The notes under the pieces are model-generated. The model made no database searches. It worked only from the letters and a program-made list of their open reading frames with translations, and was not told where the DNA came from. Made by a program: the position numbers and the translations under genes. 43,337 nt of DNA, taken from Bordetella parapertussis (lineage in GTDB: Bacteria > Pseudomonadota > Gammaproteobacteria > Burkholderiales > Burkholderiaceae_C). The stretch's first letter is position 1. Each line of letters opens with the position of its first letter. This document shows positions 8,143 to 15,724 of the stretch, in pieces. The stretch is from contig CAMDXA010000018.1 in the NCBI GenBank assembly GCA_945878065.1, forward strand, positions 1-43,337, in the 5' to 3' direction.

Positions 8143-9396
8143 ATGAACAACATTTACCACTACCCCAACAAACAGCGAAAAACTGATGCCACTGCGCCTG
8201 CAGCCACTGACAGCGCCGACACCCGCGCCATTGTTGACAGTGTGCAAGTGCAACGCTTTGCCGTGGAATTCGACTACCCGGTGGTATTTACCCGCCACGC
8301 TTTCGACCCGGTTAACCTGCATTTGCTGGACGTGGTGCGCCGCCGTGAACCCGGCAAGCGTCACCGTGTCGCAGTGTTTGTCGATGGTGGCGTGGCCCAG
8401 GCCTTGCCGCACTTGCCCGGACAAATCCAAGCGTATTTTTCAGCACACCATGAATTCCTCGACCTGGTGGGTGACATTGTGGTGCTCAAAGGCGGTGAGG
8501 ATTGCAAAAACGACCCTGACTTCATCACCAACCTGTTGCAAATCCTGTCAGACAAAGCCATCGATCGCCATTCCTATGCGATTGCCATCGGCGGCGGCGC
8601 CATCATGGATGCAGTGGGCTATGCCGCAGCCATCTTCCATCGCAGTGTGCGCCATATCCGTTTTCCCACCACGGTGCTCGGTCAGGACGACAGCGGCGTG
8701 GGCGTGAAAAACGCGGTCAACTGGCTGGGCCTGAAAAACCTGGTCGGTACGTTCGCACCCCCTTGGGCTGTCATCAACGACGGTGTGTTCATCGATTCAC
8801 TGCCAGCTCGCGAAAAGCGCTGCGGCATGTCAGAAGCCGTCAAAGTTGCGCTGATTCGCGACCGTGATTTCTTTCTCTGGCTGGAAAGCAACGCATTGGC
8901 GCTGGCGCGGTTTGAAACCGTGCCAATGTCATACCTGATCAAACGCTCGGCACAAATCCACATGCACCAGATTGCCCATGGCGGCGATCCTTTTGAATCT
9001 GGCTCGGCACGTCCCCTCGACTATGGCCATTGGGTGGCACACAAACTCGAGCGCATGACCAACCAGCATGTACTCAGCCACGGCGAAGCCGTTGCCATTG
9101 GTGTTGCTTTGGATGCCCATTACTCGGTACTGGCCGGTTTGTTGCCTGCAGGCGAAGACATGCGGGTACACCAATTACTAATCACCCTGGGCTTCAAACT
9201 TTGGAATGATGAACTGGAGTCGCGGCATGAAAGCGGACGTCTGGCGGTGCTACAGGGCTTGCGCGAATTCAGAGAACACTTGGGTGGCGAATTGACCATT
9301 ACCCTGCTCAGTGCCATCGGCAAGGGCATTGAGGTGCATGAAATCAATGACCAGTGGGTGACCGAATCCATTGCGTGGTTAAAACACCTCAAGTAA
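8143..9396 (+). CDS. eboD: EboD, 3-dehydroquinate synthase-like enzyme
   Basis: This 417-residue protein belongs to the sugar-phosphate cyclase family. It has the NAD motif GGGAIMD (150-156) and the metal ligands E231 (GMSEAVK), H296/H300 (YGHWVAHKLE) and H313 (SHGEAVAIG). Cyclases of this family turn sugar phosphates into carbocycles (dehydroquinate, 2-epi-5-epi-valiolone and others). The N-terminus is about 40 residues longer than in AroB, and the ebo context argues against the shikimate pathway. A different sugar phosphate is the likely substrate, but the sequence does not say which. The next gene begins four bases after the stop. Confidence 0.9.
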   Translation: MNNIYHYPNKQRKTDATAPAATDSADTRAIVDSVQVQRFAVEFDYPVVFTRHAFDPVNLHLLDVVRRREPGKRHRVAVFVDGGVAQALPHLPGQIQAYFSAHHEFLDLVGDIVVLKGGEDCKNDPDFITNLLQILSDKAIDRHSYAIAIGGGAIMDAVGYAAAIFHRSVRHIRFPTTVLGQDDSGVGVKNAVNWLGLKNLVGTFAPPWAVINDGVFIDSLPAREKRCGMSEAVKVALIRDRDFFLWLESNALALARFETVPMSYLIKRSAQIHMHQIAHGGDPFESGSARPLDYGHWVAHKLERMTNQHVLSHGEAVAIGVALDAHYSVLAGLLPAGEDMRVHQLLITLGFKLWNDELESRHESGRLAVLQGLREFREHLGGELTITLLSAIGKGIEVHEINDQWVTESIAWLKHLK

Positions 9397-9400
9397 TGCA

Positions 9401-10600
9401 ATGCATCTGTCCAGGCTCAAAGCCCAGCCCCATCTCACCTACTGCACCAATATCCATGCAGGCGAAAGCTGGGAAGATGTCAGAGACAGCTTAAACACCT
9501 TTGTCCCGCCCATTCGGGACGCCCTGACACAGGGCGAACCCATGGGCATCGGTTTGCGTTTGTCTGCCCAAGCCGCTTTCAGTCTGCAACATGCAGACAC
9601 GCTAAAAGCCTTTCAACAACAGTTGCGTGACTTGAATGCCTATGTGTTCACGCTAAACGCCTTTCCCTACGGCACGTTCCACGGCACGCAAGTCAAGCAA
9701 GAGGTGTATTTACCCGACTGGTCTTCACCCGAACGACTTCGCTACACGCTGGCTTGCATCGACATATTGGCCGCCTTGCTGCCAGCGGGTGTGAACGGCA
9801 GTATCTCTACCGTGCCGGTGGGTTTTCGCGATGCCGCGCAAGCGCCTGGCGCCATGGCGCACATTCTTGACCATTTGCTGCAATGCACGGCACACATGGT
9901 GAATATCGCGCAGCAACAGGGTAAACATATCGCGCTCGCGCTCGAACCTGAGCCGGCTTGCTACCTTGAAACCACGCAAGAAGCGGCCGATTTCATTTTG
10001 CAGCAGGTGCGCAGTCCTGCTGCGGTGTCGCAGTTGGCGCACAGTTTGTCTTGCAGCAATGCGCAAGCCCTGTCGGCATTGCACTCCCACTTGGGCGTGT
10101 GCTTTGATGTCTGCCACAGCGCCGTGGCATTTGAAGACCCGCTACATGCCTTGCGGCAGTTACGCGAGGCAGCTATTTGCATTCCGAAAATTCAACTCTC
10201 CAGCGCGGTTCGCATTCCCGACATGCGTTCAGATTTATTGCCCACACTGCAAATGTTTGACGATGCGGTCTATTTGCACCAAGTCGTGGTGCAAGCGCAA
10301 GGCCTCACGCGTTTTTTAGATTTACCCCAAGCCATGGCCGCTTATGAAGCCGGACAAGCCAATGGGGAATGGCGGGTGCATTGCCATGTACCGGTGTTTC
10401 TTGAACATGCAGGAAATATTTCCACCACACAGTCGCAACTCTTGCAAACATTGCAAGGCTGTAAAAACGAAGGTTTCTCTTCGCACCTCGAAGTCGAAAC
10501 CTACACCTGGGATGTGCTTCCGGCCGCCCTCAAAACCGATAGCAAAGCACAGGCCATCGCCCGCGAATTGCAATTCGTTCATCAGGTACTCACCACATGA
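9401..10600 (+). CDS. eboE: EboE, xylose-isomerase-like TIM-barrel protein
   Basis: This 399-residue protein matches the metabolite traffic protein EboE. It opens with HLTYCTNIHAGESW, a hallmark of that family, and contains LEPEPACYLE and CFDVCHSAVAFE, which carry likely metal-binding Glu, Asp and His of the sugar isomerase/epimerase TIM-barrel superfamily. The reaction is unknown; superfamily members isomerise or epimerise sugars through a divalent metal. The gene follows eboD by four bases and overlaps eboC by ATGA, so the three are translationally coupled. No signal peptide is seen, so it is cytoplasmic. Confidence 0.9.
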   Translation: MHLSRLKAQPHLTYCTNIHAGESWEDVRDSLNTFVPPIRDALTQGEPMGIGLRLSAQAAFSLQHADTLKAFQQQLRDLNAYVFTLNAFPYGTFHGTQVKQEVYLPDWSSPERLRYTLACIDILAALLPAGVNGSISTVPVGFRDAAQAPGAMAHILDHLLQCTAHMVNIAQQQGKHIALALEPEPACYLETTQEAADFILQQVRSPAAVSQLAHSLSCSNAQALSALHSHLGVCFDVCHSAVAFEDPLHALRQLREAAICIPKIQLSSAVRIPDMRSDLLPTLQMFDDAVYLHQVVVQAQGLTRFLDLPQAMAAYEAGQANGEWRVHCHVPVFLEHAGNISTTQSQLLQTLQGCKNEGFSSHLEVETYTWDVLPAALKTDSKAQAIARELQFVHQVLTT

Positions 10601-11475
10601 ATACATCTGTCCCACCCGTCCAGCGTTTTTCATTGCTTCTAAAAATCGGTCGGGTTTCCAACTTGCCCACGGTATGGACCAATGTGCTTGCCGGCGCTTG
10701 TTTGGCCGGCCTGCACACAGACCTGCCGCAGTTGTTGTGGGTGATGCTGGCCATCACTTTGTTCTACACCGGCGGCATGTATTTGAACGACGCGTTTGAC
10801 GCTGACATTGACGCGCGAGAACGCCCGAGCCGGCCGATTCCTTCGGGTCAAATTTCGGCCAAATCTGTGTTCGCCATGGGCTGCGCCATGCTGATGGCGG
10901 GTATTTACATCGTTGCGCCTTACGGCATGCTGGCCGTGCAAGCCGGTGTCGCATTGAGCCTGGCTATTCTTTTGTACAACGCTTGGCACAAAGGCAATGT
11001 GTGGTCACCGGTGATCATGGGAAGTTGCCGGGCACTGGTGTATTTGCTGGCTGCTTGGACATTTTCGGAGCGCACACCAGAGGCTTTGCTGTGGGGCATG
11101 CTGGCGGTTTTCACCCACATTGCTGGTTTGACCTATGCCGCTAAACAAGAAAGCTTGGACCGCATCGACCGCTTGTGGCCGCTGGCGATTTTGGCCGCGC
11201 CATTGCTGATTTTCATGGTGTTTTTCAATCTCCCCGCCATGGCGTGGGTGGCCTTGCTGTTGCTGGCCAGTGCTGATTTATACGCTGTGCGTTTGTTGGC
11301 GCTGCGACGCCAAGGGGGGGACGTGCCTCGCGCCGTGGCGCAGTTGATTGCGGCATGTGCCTTGCTCGATGCAGCAGCTGTTGCAGTCGCGGGTGCCGCT
11401 TGGCCTTGGGTAGCGGCTTGTATAGTGGCGTATGTGTTGTGCCGGTTGTTTCAAAAGTTCATTCCCGGCACCTGA
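10597..11475 (+). CDS. eboC: EboC, UbiA-like membrane prenyltransferase
   Basis: This 292-residue polytopic membrane protein has about eight or nine hydrophobic segments. The first UbiA aspartate motif is present as NDAFDADIDARERPSRP (64-80). The second region reads YAAKQESLDRID (180-191), weaker than the usual DxxxD. UbiA enzymes attach polyprenyl chains to acceptor molecules at the membrane. In the ebo system this suggests a lipid-anchored or lipid-carried intermediate that could be moved across the inner membrane (inference). The start is fixed by an ATGA overlap with eboE. eboA follows after 17 bases with a GAGG ribosome site. Confidence 0.9.
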   Translation: MNTSVPPVQRFSLLLKIGRVSNLPTVWTNVLAGACLAGLHTDLPQLLWVMLAITLFYTGGMYLNDAFDADIDARERPSRPIPSGQISAKSVFAMGCAMLMAGIYIVAPYGMLAVQAGVALSLAILLYNAWHKGNVWSPVIMGSCRALVYLLAAWTFSERTPEALLWGMLAVFTHIAGLTYAAKQESLDRIDRLWPLAILAAPLLIFMVFFNLPAMAWVALLLLASADLYAVRLLALRRQGGDVPRAVAQLIAACALLDAAAVAVAGAAWPWVAACIVAYVLCRLFQKFIPGT

Positions 11476-11492
11476 TCGCTTGAGGTTTTGCC

Positions 11493-12404
11493 ATGTATCC
11501 CAAACACCAGCATCTTCCCCCAGAGGCCATTGCGCCTGCCATTGCCTTGTTGCGGGGTTGGCTGCTACATCGACTGACTGCAGATGCATTTGCCTGGTTT
11601 GATACCGAGCTCAGCAGCTTGCAACATCACCCCGAACAAGGCCGTTGGTTCAAAGCCTTGGGCTTGGCGCCGCGCAAACTGGGCAAAGCGGATTTAAAGC
11701 CTTCCCGCGAAGAACTGCAAGCGGCAGATCAATTGCGCCACGGTCTGGACCCGACCGACTGGAGCATTGACCAAACTGCCCGTATTGGCCTGACGCTGGC
11801 TTTTTACCAAGCGGATGACGCCAGCTTTGCCCACCAAGTGGCGCTGTTGGTAGACACCTCAGAGATCAACGAACTGCTGGCGATTTTTCGCGGCTTCGCG
11901 TTGTTTCCGCATCCGCAGGCATTGGAGCCCAAAGCACGCGAAGCGATTCGCTCCACCATGCGCCCGGTGTACGAGGCCATGGCCCACCGCAACCCCTATC
12001 CTCTCGAATTTTTTGACGAAGCCGCCTGGAACCAGATGATCGTCAAAGCATTCTTTTTGGATTCTTCTGTTTGGCAAATCCAAGGTGTTGACCAACGCTA
12101 CAACACCGACTTGTCCTTCATGCTGATCAAACTGGTGCAAGAGCGTTGGTCTGCTGCCAGGTTCATCGCGCCAGAAATTTGGCGTTGTGCCGTGCCTTGC
12201 GCCAACAGCGAAGGTGTTGCGGTGGTGCTGCAGGCATTGGGCGGCAAAGCCAGCGAACAAGAATTGCAAGCCATCGCCAAGGTTTGCCTGAGCCACCCTG
12301 ATTTGTGCGACCCGAGCATTCGCAGTGCCGTCCATGCCATGACATGGCAAACCGACCCGGCTAGCATGCCTTGGTCTATTTTTGAAAGCGCTTCCTACGC
12401 ATGA
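11493..12404 (+). CDS. eboA: EboA family protein
   Basis: This 303-residue protein shows the conserved EboA core: LLAIFRGFALFPHPQ (128-142) and HRNPYPLEFFDEAAWNQM (165-182), followed by QGVDQRYN and ERWSAARF. EboA proteins have no known enzymatic activity; the alpha-helical, HEAT-like look suggests a scaffold, but that is a guess. No signal peptide or membrane segment is seen. The gene follows eboC by 17 bases and overlaps the ferredoxin start by ATGA, placing it firmly in the operon. Confidence 0.88.
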   Translation: MYPKHQHLPPEAIAPAIALLRGWLLHRLTADAFAWFDTELSSLQHHPEQGRWFKALGLAPRKLGKADLKPSREELQAADQLRHGLDPTDWSIDQTARIGLTLAFYQADDASFAHQVALLVDTSEINELLAIFRGFALFPHPQALEPKAREAIRSTMRPVYEAMAHRNPYPLEFFDEAAWNQMIVKAFFLDSSVWQIQGVDQRYNTDLSFMLIKLVQERWSAARFIAPEIWRCAVPCANSEGVAVVLQALGGKASEQELQAIAKVCLSHPDLCDPSIRSAVHAMTWQTDPASMPWSIFESASYA

Positions 12405-12709
12405 CCACACCAACGCTTGACCGCCCTGCGGGCGAATGCAAACAATTGCCGGGCTTGTTCCAGCCCGTGATCAACATGAAGCGTTGCGAAGGCAAAGGCG
12501 ATTGCGAACGGGTCTGCCCGGAGTCGGTGTTTGAGGTGCGCCGCATCGACGACGCAGACTACGCCACGTTGGGCCTTTTAAACAAATTAAAGGTCCGCGT
12601 GCACGGCATGAAGATGGCTTACACACCCAATGTCGACGCTTGCCTGGCCTGCGGTTTGTGTGTGGCCGCTTGCCCTGAAAAAGCCATCACGCTCAGCCGT
12701 CGCAACTGA
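12401..12709 (+). CDS. dicluster ferredoxin, last gene of the ebo operon
   Basis: This 102-residue protein has two iron-sulfur motifs. The second is a complete CxxCxxCxxxCP (C81, C84, C87, C91). The first is C29-x5-C35-x3-C39-P, with lysine (K32) where the second cysteine normally sits, which points to a [3Fe-4S]/[4Fe-4S] (7Fe) type. About 40 residues (RRIDDADYATLG to KMAYTPNVD) separate the motifs. Ferredoxins carry single electrons in the cytoplasm. The ATGA overlap with eboA implies coupled translation and suggests that some step of this pathway needs low-potential electrons. It is not part of the core eboA-F set. Confidence 0.88.
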   Translation: MTTPTLDRPAGECKQLPGLFQPVINMKRCEGKGDCERVCPESVFEVRRIDDADYATLGLLNKLKVRVHGMKMAYTPNVDACLACGLCVAACPEKAITLSRRN

Positions 12710-12726
12710 GCCCTTGGGTCAATGGT

Positions 12727-13212
12727 TTATTTTTTGACGACCAACTGCTTGATGCTGTCAATTTGCTTTTGAAATATATCGCCCGACATTTCATAGATTT
12801 TTTTGCAATACGCTGAAGTGTCTGCGCTTTCCTTTTGCTGGTGCGCAAGCACATCAGGTGCATTTTTAATGTCTTGGTAAGTCATCACTATGTTTTTTCC
12901 AGACGGCAACTGGATTTGCTCCAACCTCTCAAAATAATCGCTGAACTGTTTGGTAATGCCTTGGCGCTGTCCGGGTTTGGTCAAAAAGTCTTTGGGAATA
13001 GCGTCCAGAAATTGATTGAGGTCGAAATCAGCAAAGGACTTGCCTTGGCAATTCGGGTCGGCATCGATTTGTTTTTTCAACCCAAATGCAGTGATGACAC
13101 CAAAAGATGCCTGGTAAATGCGCTCGGTGTTGTCGAGGTCCGCGGCATGCACGGGCAGGGCACAAGCCATCAAACAGGCCAGCGACACAAAAGAAGATTT
13201 AATCAGCGACAT
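12727..13212 (-). CDS. small secreted protein of unknown function
   Basis: I do not recognise this family. From the ATG at 13212 it is 161 residues with a clear signal peptide (SFVSLACLMACALPVHA, cleavage after residue 23), and AGGTG lies just upstream as ribosome site. An in-frame ATG at 13263 is less likely because it puts a polar stretch before the signal. The mature part is charged and mainly helical, with two cysteines (DPNCQG and SAYCKK) that could pair in the periplasm. It is transcribed convergently with the ebo operon (17 bases apart) and divergently from the second PQQ dehydrogenase, sharing a 118-base promoter gap. Confidence 0.7.
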   Translation of the reverse strand: MSLIKSSFVSLACLMACALPVHAADLDNTERIYQASFGVITAFGLKKQIDADPNCQGKSFADFDLNQFLDAIPKDFLTKPGQRQGITKQFSDYFERLEQIQLPSGKNIVMTYQDIKNAPDVLAHQQKESADTSAYCKKIYEMSGDIFQKQIDSIKQLVVKK

Positions 13213-13330
13213 AAGGGCACCTGGTGAAAAGGATAAAGTAGGTTTTTTCGAAACTATACTCATGTTTTAGCAGCTTCTGAGTGCAGAGCTTTTTAACCTA
13301 AAAGATCCCATACCTGTTGTTAGGGGAAAT

Positions 13331-14689
13331 ATGATGAAAGCATTTAAAGGGTGGTCCAACTGTTGTGTGGCGGGCCTGCTCAGTAGCTTTGTGTGGCTGT
13401 CCCCCAATGCACAGGCACAAAAACTCGAACTGGCATTGCTCGCCAGCGATTTAACCGCGCCGATTCACTTGGAAGAACTGCCTGACGGCAGTGGCCGTTT
13501 TGTGGTGGTCCAACAAGATGGCTTGGTCAAATTGATGGCTGCCGATGGCACAGTGCAGCCGGAACCGGTCATGGATTTGCGCAGCCGCATGTTGCCTGTA
13601 GCGAATGATTTTGAAGAACGCGGTTTGTTGGGTTTTGCGCTGCATCCCCAATTTGCAAAAAACGGGCGTTTCTTCGTCAGCTATTCATCGCCATTGCGCG
13701 ACACGGCACCGCAAAACTGGAACTACACCCGTCGTATTTCTGAATTCACTGCCAAGACCGGCAACACGCTGAGCGTGGACCTGCAGACCGAAAGGGTGCT
13801 GATTGCGTTGGACTGGCCCAGCCGCAAACACAATGGCGGCGCCATGGCCTTTGGTCCTGACGGCATGCTCTACATCGGCATGGGTGACAGCGGCGCATCG
13901 CACGGCATCGGCAAATCGGTGATTTGGGAAGCGTTCAATGTACCTGCTGAAGCTTTGTTGTGGGACGACATCGCGCAAGATCGCCACAGTCTGTACGGCA
14001 AAATTTTGCGTATCGATGTTGACCATGGCTTCCCGGGTTACGCCATTCCCACAGGCAATCCACTGACAGCTTCACAAGGACGCCCCGAAATTTGGGCATG
14101 GGGATTTCGAAACCCCTACCGAATTGCGTTTGACAGCGATGGCAGTGGCGATCTGTATGTGACTGCTATTGCTGAAACCCTGTGGGAAGCGGCATACAAA
14201 GTCAGCGGACCGGGCAATTTTGGCTGGCCACGCATGGAGGCAACGCATTGTGTGGATCGCCTCAAACCCCGTCACCCGCCCAAGCAATGCGACAAAACTG
14301 GCAGCGATGGCGAAGCGCTGGAAATGCCTGTGGTGGAGTACGCCAACATGCAAACCAACCACCCGGAATCCACGCTTGGTGTCAAAGGCGTGGGCACGGC
14401 CATCACCGGCGCACGCATGTACCGTGGAGAAAAAATTCCGTCATTGCAAGGCAAGTTGGTGGTGGCCGACTGGAGCGCGTCATTCAAACAAGCCTCGGGG
14501 CAGTTGTTTGTGGCCCATCCAACCAATCAGAGCCAAGCCCTTTGGCCTTTGGAAAAAATCCTGCAAATTGACAGCCGCATCATCAGTTTGGCCCAAGACC
14601 GCCGGGGTGAAATTTATGTGTTGACCCATGATGGCATGGGCCCCTTTGGCAATACGGGAAAAGTGTATAAATTGCAACCAAGCCCCTGA
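13331..14689 (+). CDS. secreted PQQ-dependent sugar/sorbosone dehydrogenase (paralog 2)
   Basis: This 452-residue periplasmic quinoprotein is of the same family as the gene at 3587. The signal peptide ends near PNAQAQ (about residue 29). Shared motifs are EERGLLGFALHPQF, KHNGGAMAFGPDG with the catalytic-type histidine, GKILRIDVDHG, EIWAWGFRNPY and VVADWSASF. It differs from paralog 1 by a longer loop after HGIGKSV (about residues 190-215) and fewer cysteines. Ribosome site AGGGGAA at 13321 precedes an ATGATG start. With paralog 1 it brackets the ebo cluster. Substrate and acceptor are unknown. An 18-base inverted hairpin overlaps its stop codon. Confidence 0.84.
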   Translation: MMKAFKGWSNCCVAGLLSSFVWLSPNAQAQKLELALLASDLTAPIHLEELPDGSGRFVVVQQDGLVKLMAADGTVQPEPVMDLRSRMLPVANDFEERGLLGFALHPQFAKNGRFFVSYSSPLRDTAPQNWNYTRRISEFTAKTGNTLSVDLQTERVLIALDWPSRKHNGGAMAFGPDGMLYIGMGDSGASHGIGKSVIWEAFNVPAEALLWDDIAQDRHSLYGKILRIDVDHGFPGYAIPTGNPLTASQGRPEIWAWGFRNPYRIAFDSDGSGDLYVTAIAETLWEAAYKVSGPGNFGWPRMEATHCVDRLKPRHPPKQCDKTGSDGEALEMPVVEYANMQTNHPESTLGVKGVGTAITGARMYRGEKIPSLQGKLVVADWSASFKQASGQLFVAHPTNQSQALWPLEKILQIDSRIISLAQDRRGEIYVLTHDGMGPFGNTGKVYKLQPSP

Positions 14690-14700
14690 GCCTTGGTTGC
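14674..14700. terminator. hairpin spanning the stop of PQQ dehydrogenase 2
   Basis: GCAACCAAG (14674-14682) pairs perfectly with CTTGGTTGC (14692-14700) around a 9-base loop that contains the stop codon. There is no T-run on either strand, so termination by this element is uncertain. It lies at the junction of two convergent genes. Confidence 0.35.
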
Positions 14701-14718
14701 CGTGGGGTCGAGCAAGCG

Positions 14719-15141
14719 TTAACGTGGACAGACTCGCTTGATCAGCACTTCGAAAAAAGACCCGGGCGCAGGGTAGTACCAACGGAAATAACGTTTTTTG
14801 GGATCTCTGGACGCTGCTGCTTGGGTGACCTGGCCGTTGCCCATTTGACCGTCGTAATCGGTGAACTGGATTTGTCGCTGGCGACCGGCATTGCATTCAA
14901 TATGCCGCACTGAAATACGTGAACTGCTGACAAATGCGCAGGTCTCCCCTTGGCAGGCTTCTTTTTTACTGTCCGGGAAATCTTGCAGCGTGGTGATTTG
15001 CATCACACCCTCAACCTCTTTGAGCGTTTGCAAGTCCAGGTAATAGTTTTCACCGAACTCCGGGTTCTTCAGCACCAAGGTCCATTCGGCATGGGCCATG
15101 GTCGACATCAACAATATAGGCAGTATGAAACCGCGGTTCAT
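14719..15141 (-). CDS. secreted protein resembling surface-adhesin E (PE-like)
   Basis: This 140-residue protein has a short signal peptide (MNRGFILPILLMSTMAHA). The mature part follows the pattern of the surface-adhesin E family: an initial W (AEWTLV), YYLDLQTL, an ITTLQDF strand, a cysteine in HIECN, a central YDGQMGNG turn, then WYYPAPGSF and a final VCPR. The pattern suggests an antiparallel beta sheet closed by a disulfide. Proteins of this family in Burkholderiales are usually uncharacterised, and the name should not be taken to prove adhesion. It is convergent with PQQ dehydrogenase 2. Confidence 0.6.
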   Translation of the reverse strand: MNRGFILPILLMSTMAHAEWTLVLKNPEFGENYYLDLQTLKEVEGVMQITTLQDFPDSKKEACQGETCAFVSSSRISVRHIECNAGRQRQIQFTDYDGQMGNGQVTQAAASRDPKKRYFRWYYPAPGSFFEVLIKRVCPR

Positions 15142-15233
15142 GGCATAACTCCTGAGTTCAGTATGCGGCGATCTTAGTCGCTGCCAACATTTGGCGGATC
15201 ATGCGCTTCAATGACACACTGCGTAGATGCGCA

Positions 15234-15551
15234 TCAACGACCGGTTTGACAATCGATACGCATGGCGTCCCCTGCACTTTTCACGGTCCAACCGTCACCG
15301 TAACCGCCATAGACCAATGACAAAACCATGAGCAGGTTTTTTTTCTCGACCGACTCACCTGGGCGCAGATTTTCGAGCCGCTGCAACGCTTCCTTGGGCA
15401 TCACACCGTCTTCACGCCACTGCATGGCTTTGGAGGCAAATTGCCCGATCTCGGGACAGGTCATATCGCCCAAGGGATATGTGCCAGCAAAGGCTTGCGC
15501 GGTTGAAAAAATCCACCCCGCCAACACCGCATGGTGAGAGCGAGATTTCAT
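15234..15551 (-). CDS. small secreted protein of unknown function
   Basis: From the ATG at 15551 this gives 105 residues with a signal peptide (HHAVLAGWIFSTAQAFA) and a mature part with two cysteines (DMTCPEIG near the front, IDCQTG at the end), consistent with one disulfide. An upstream in-frame ATG at 15581 or a longer form to 15638 is possible; none has a strong ribosome site. I do not recognise the family; the size and cysteine placement are loosely like small periplasmic stress proteins of the HdeA type, but no specific motif supports that. It follows the adhesin-E-like gene on the minus strand. Confidence 0.5.
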   Translation of the reverse strand: MKSRSHHAVLAGWIFSTAQAFAGTYPLGDMTCPEIGQFASKAMQWREDGVMPKEALQRLENLRPGESVEKKNLLMVLSLVYGGYGDGWTVKSAGDAMRIDCQTGR

Positions 15552-15724
15552 GGTTTGGAATATCGAGAGGAGGACTGTCATGCAATCCATGATAAACACT
15601 TTGTCTGCACCCGTCTCACGGCATAAATAGAGGCACATTCAATCCTTTTGTATGCGTATGATCAGATCTAAAAAACAGGCTGTCACACCTTTTCCTCCGA
15701 CACCCCCCACAGAAAGACAACTGT

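Noticed and set aside
8143..9396. EboD as the housekeeping shikimate gene aroB
   Set aside because: It is longer at the N-terminus and sits inside the ebo gene set; a true aroB is expected elsewhere, usually with aroK.
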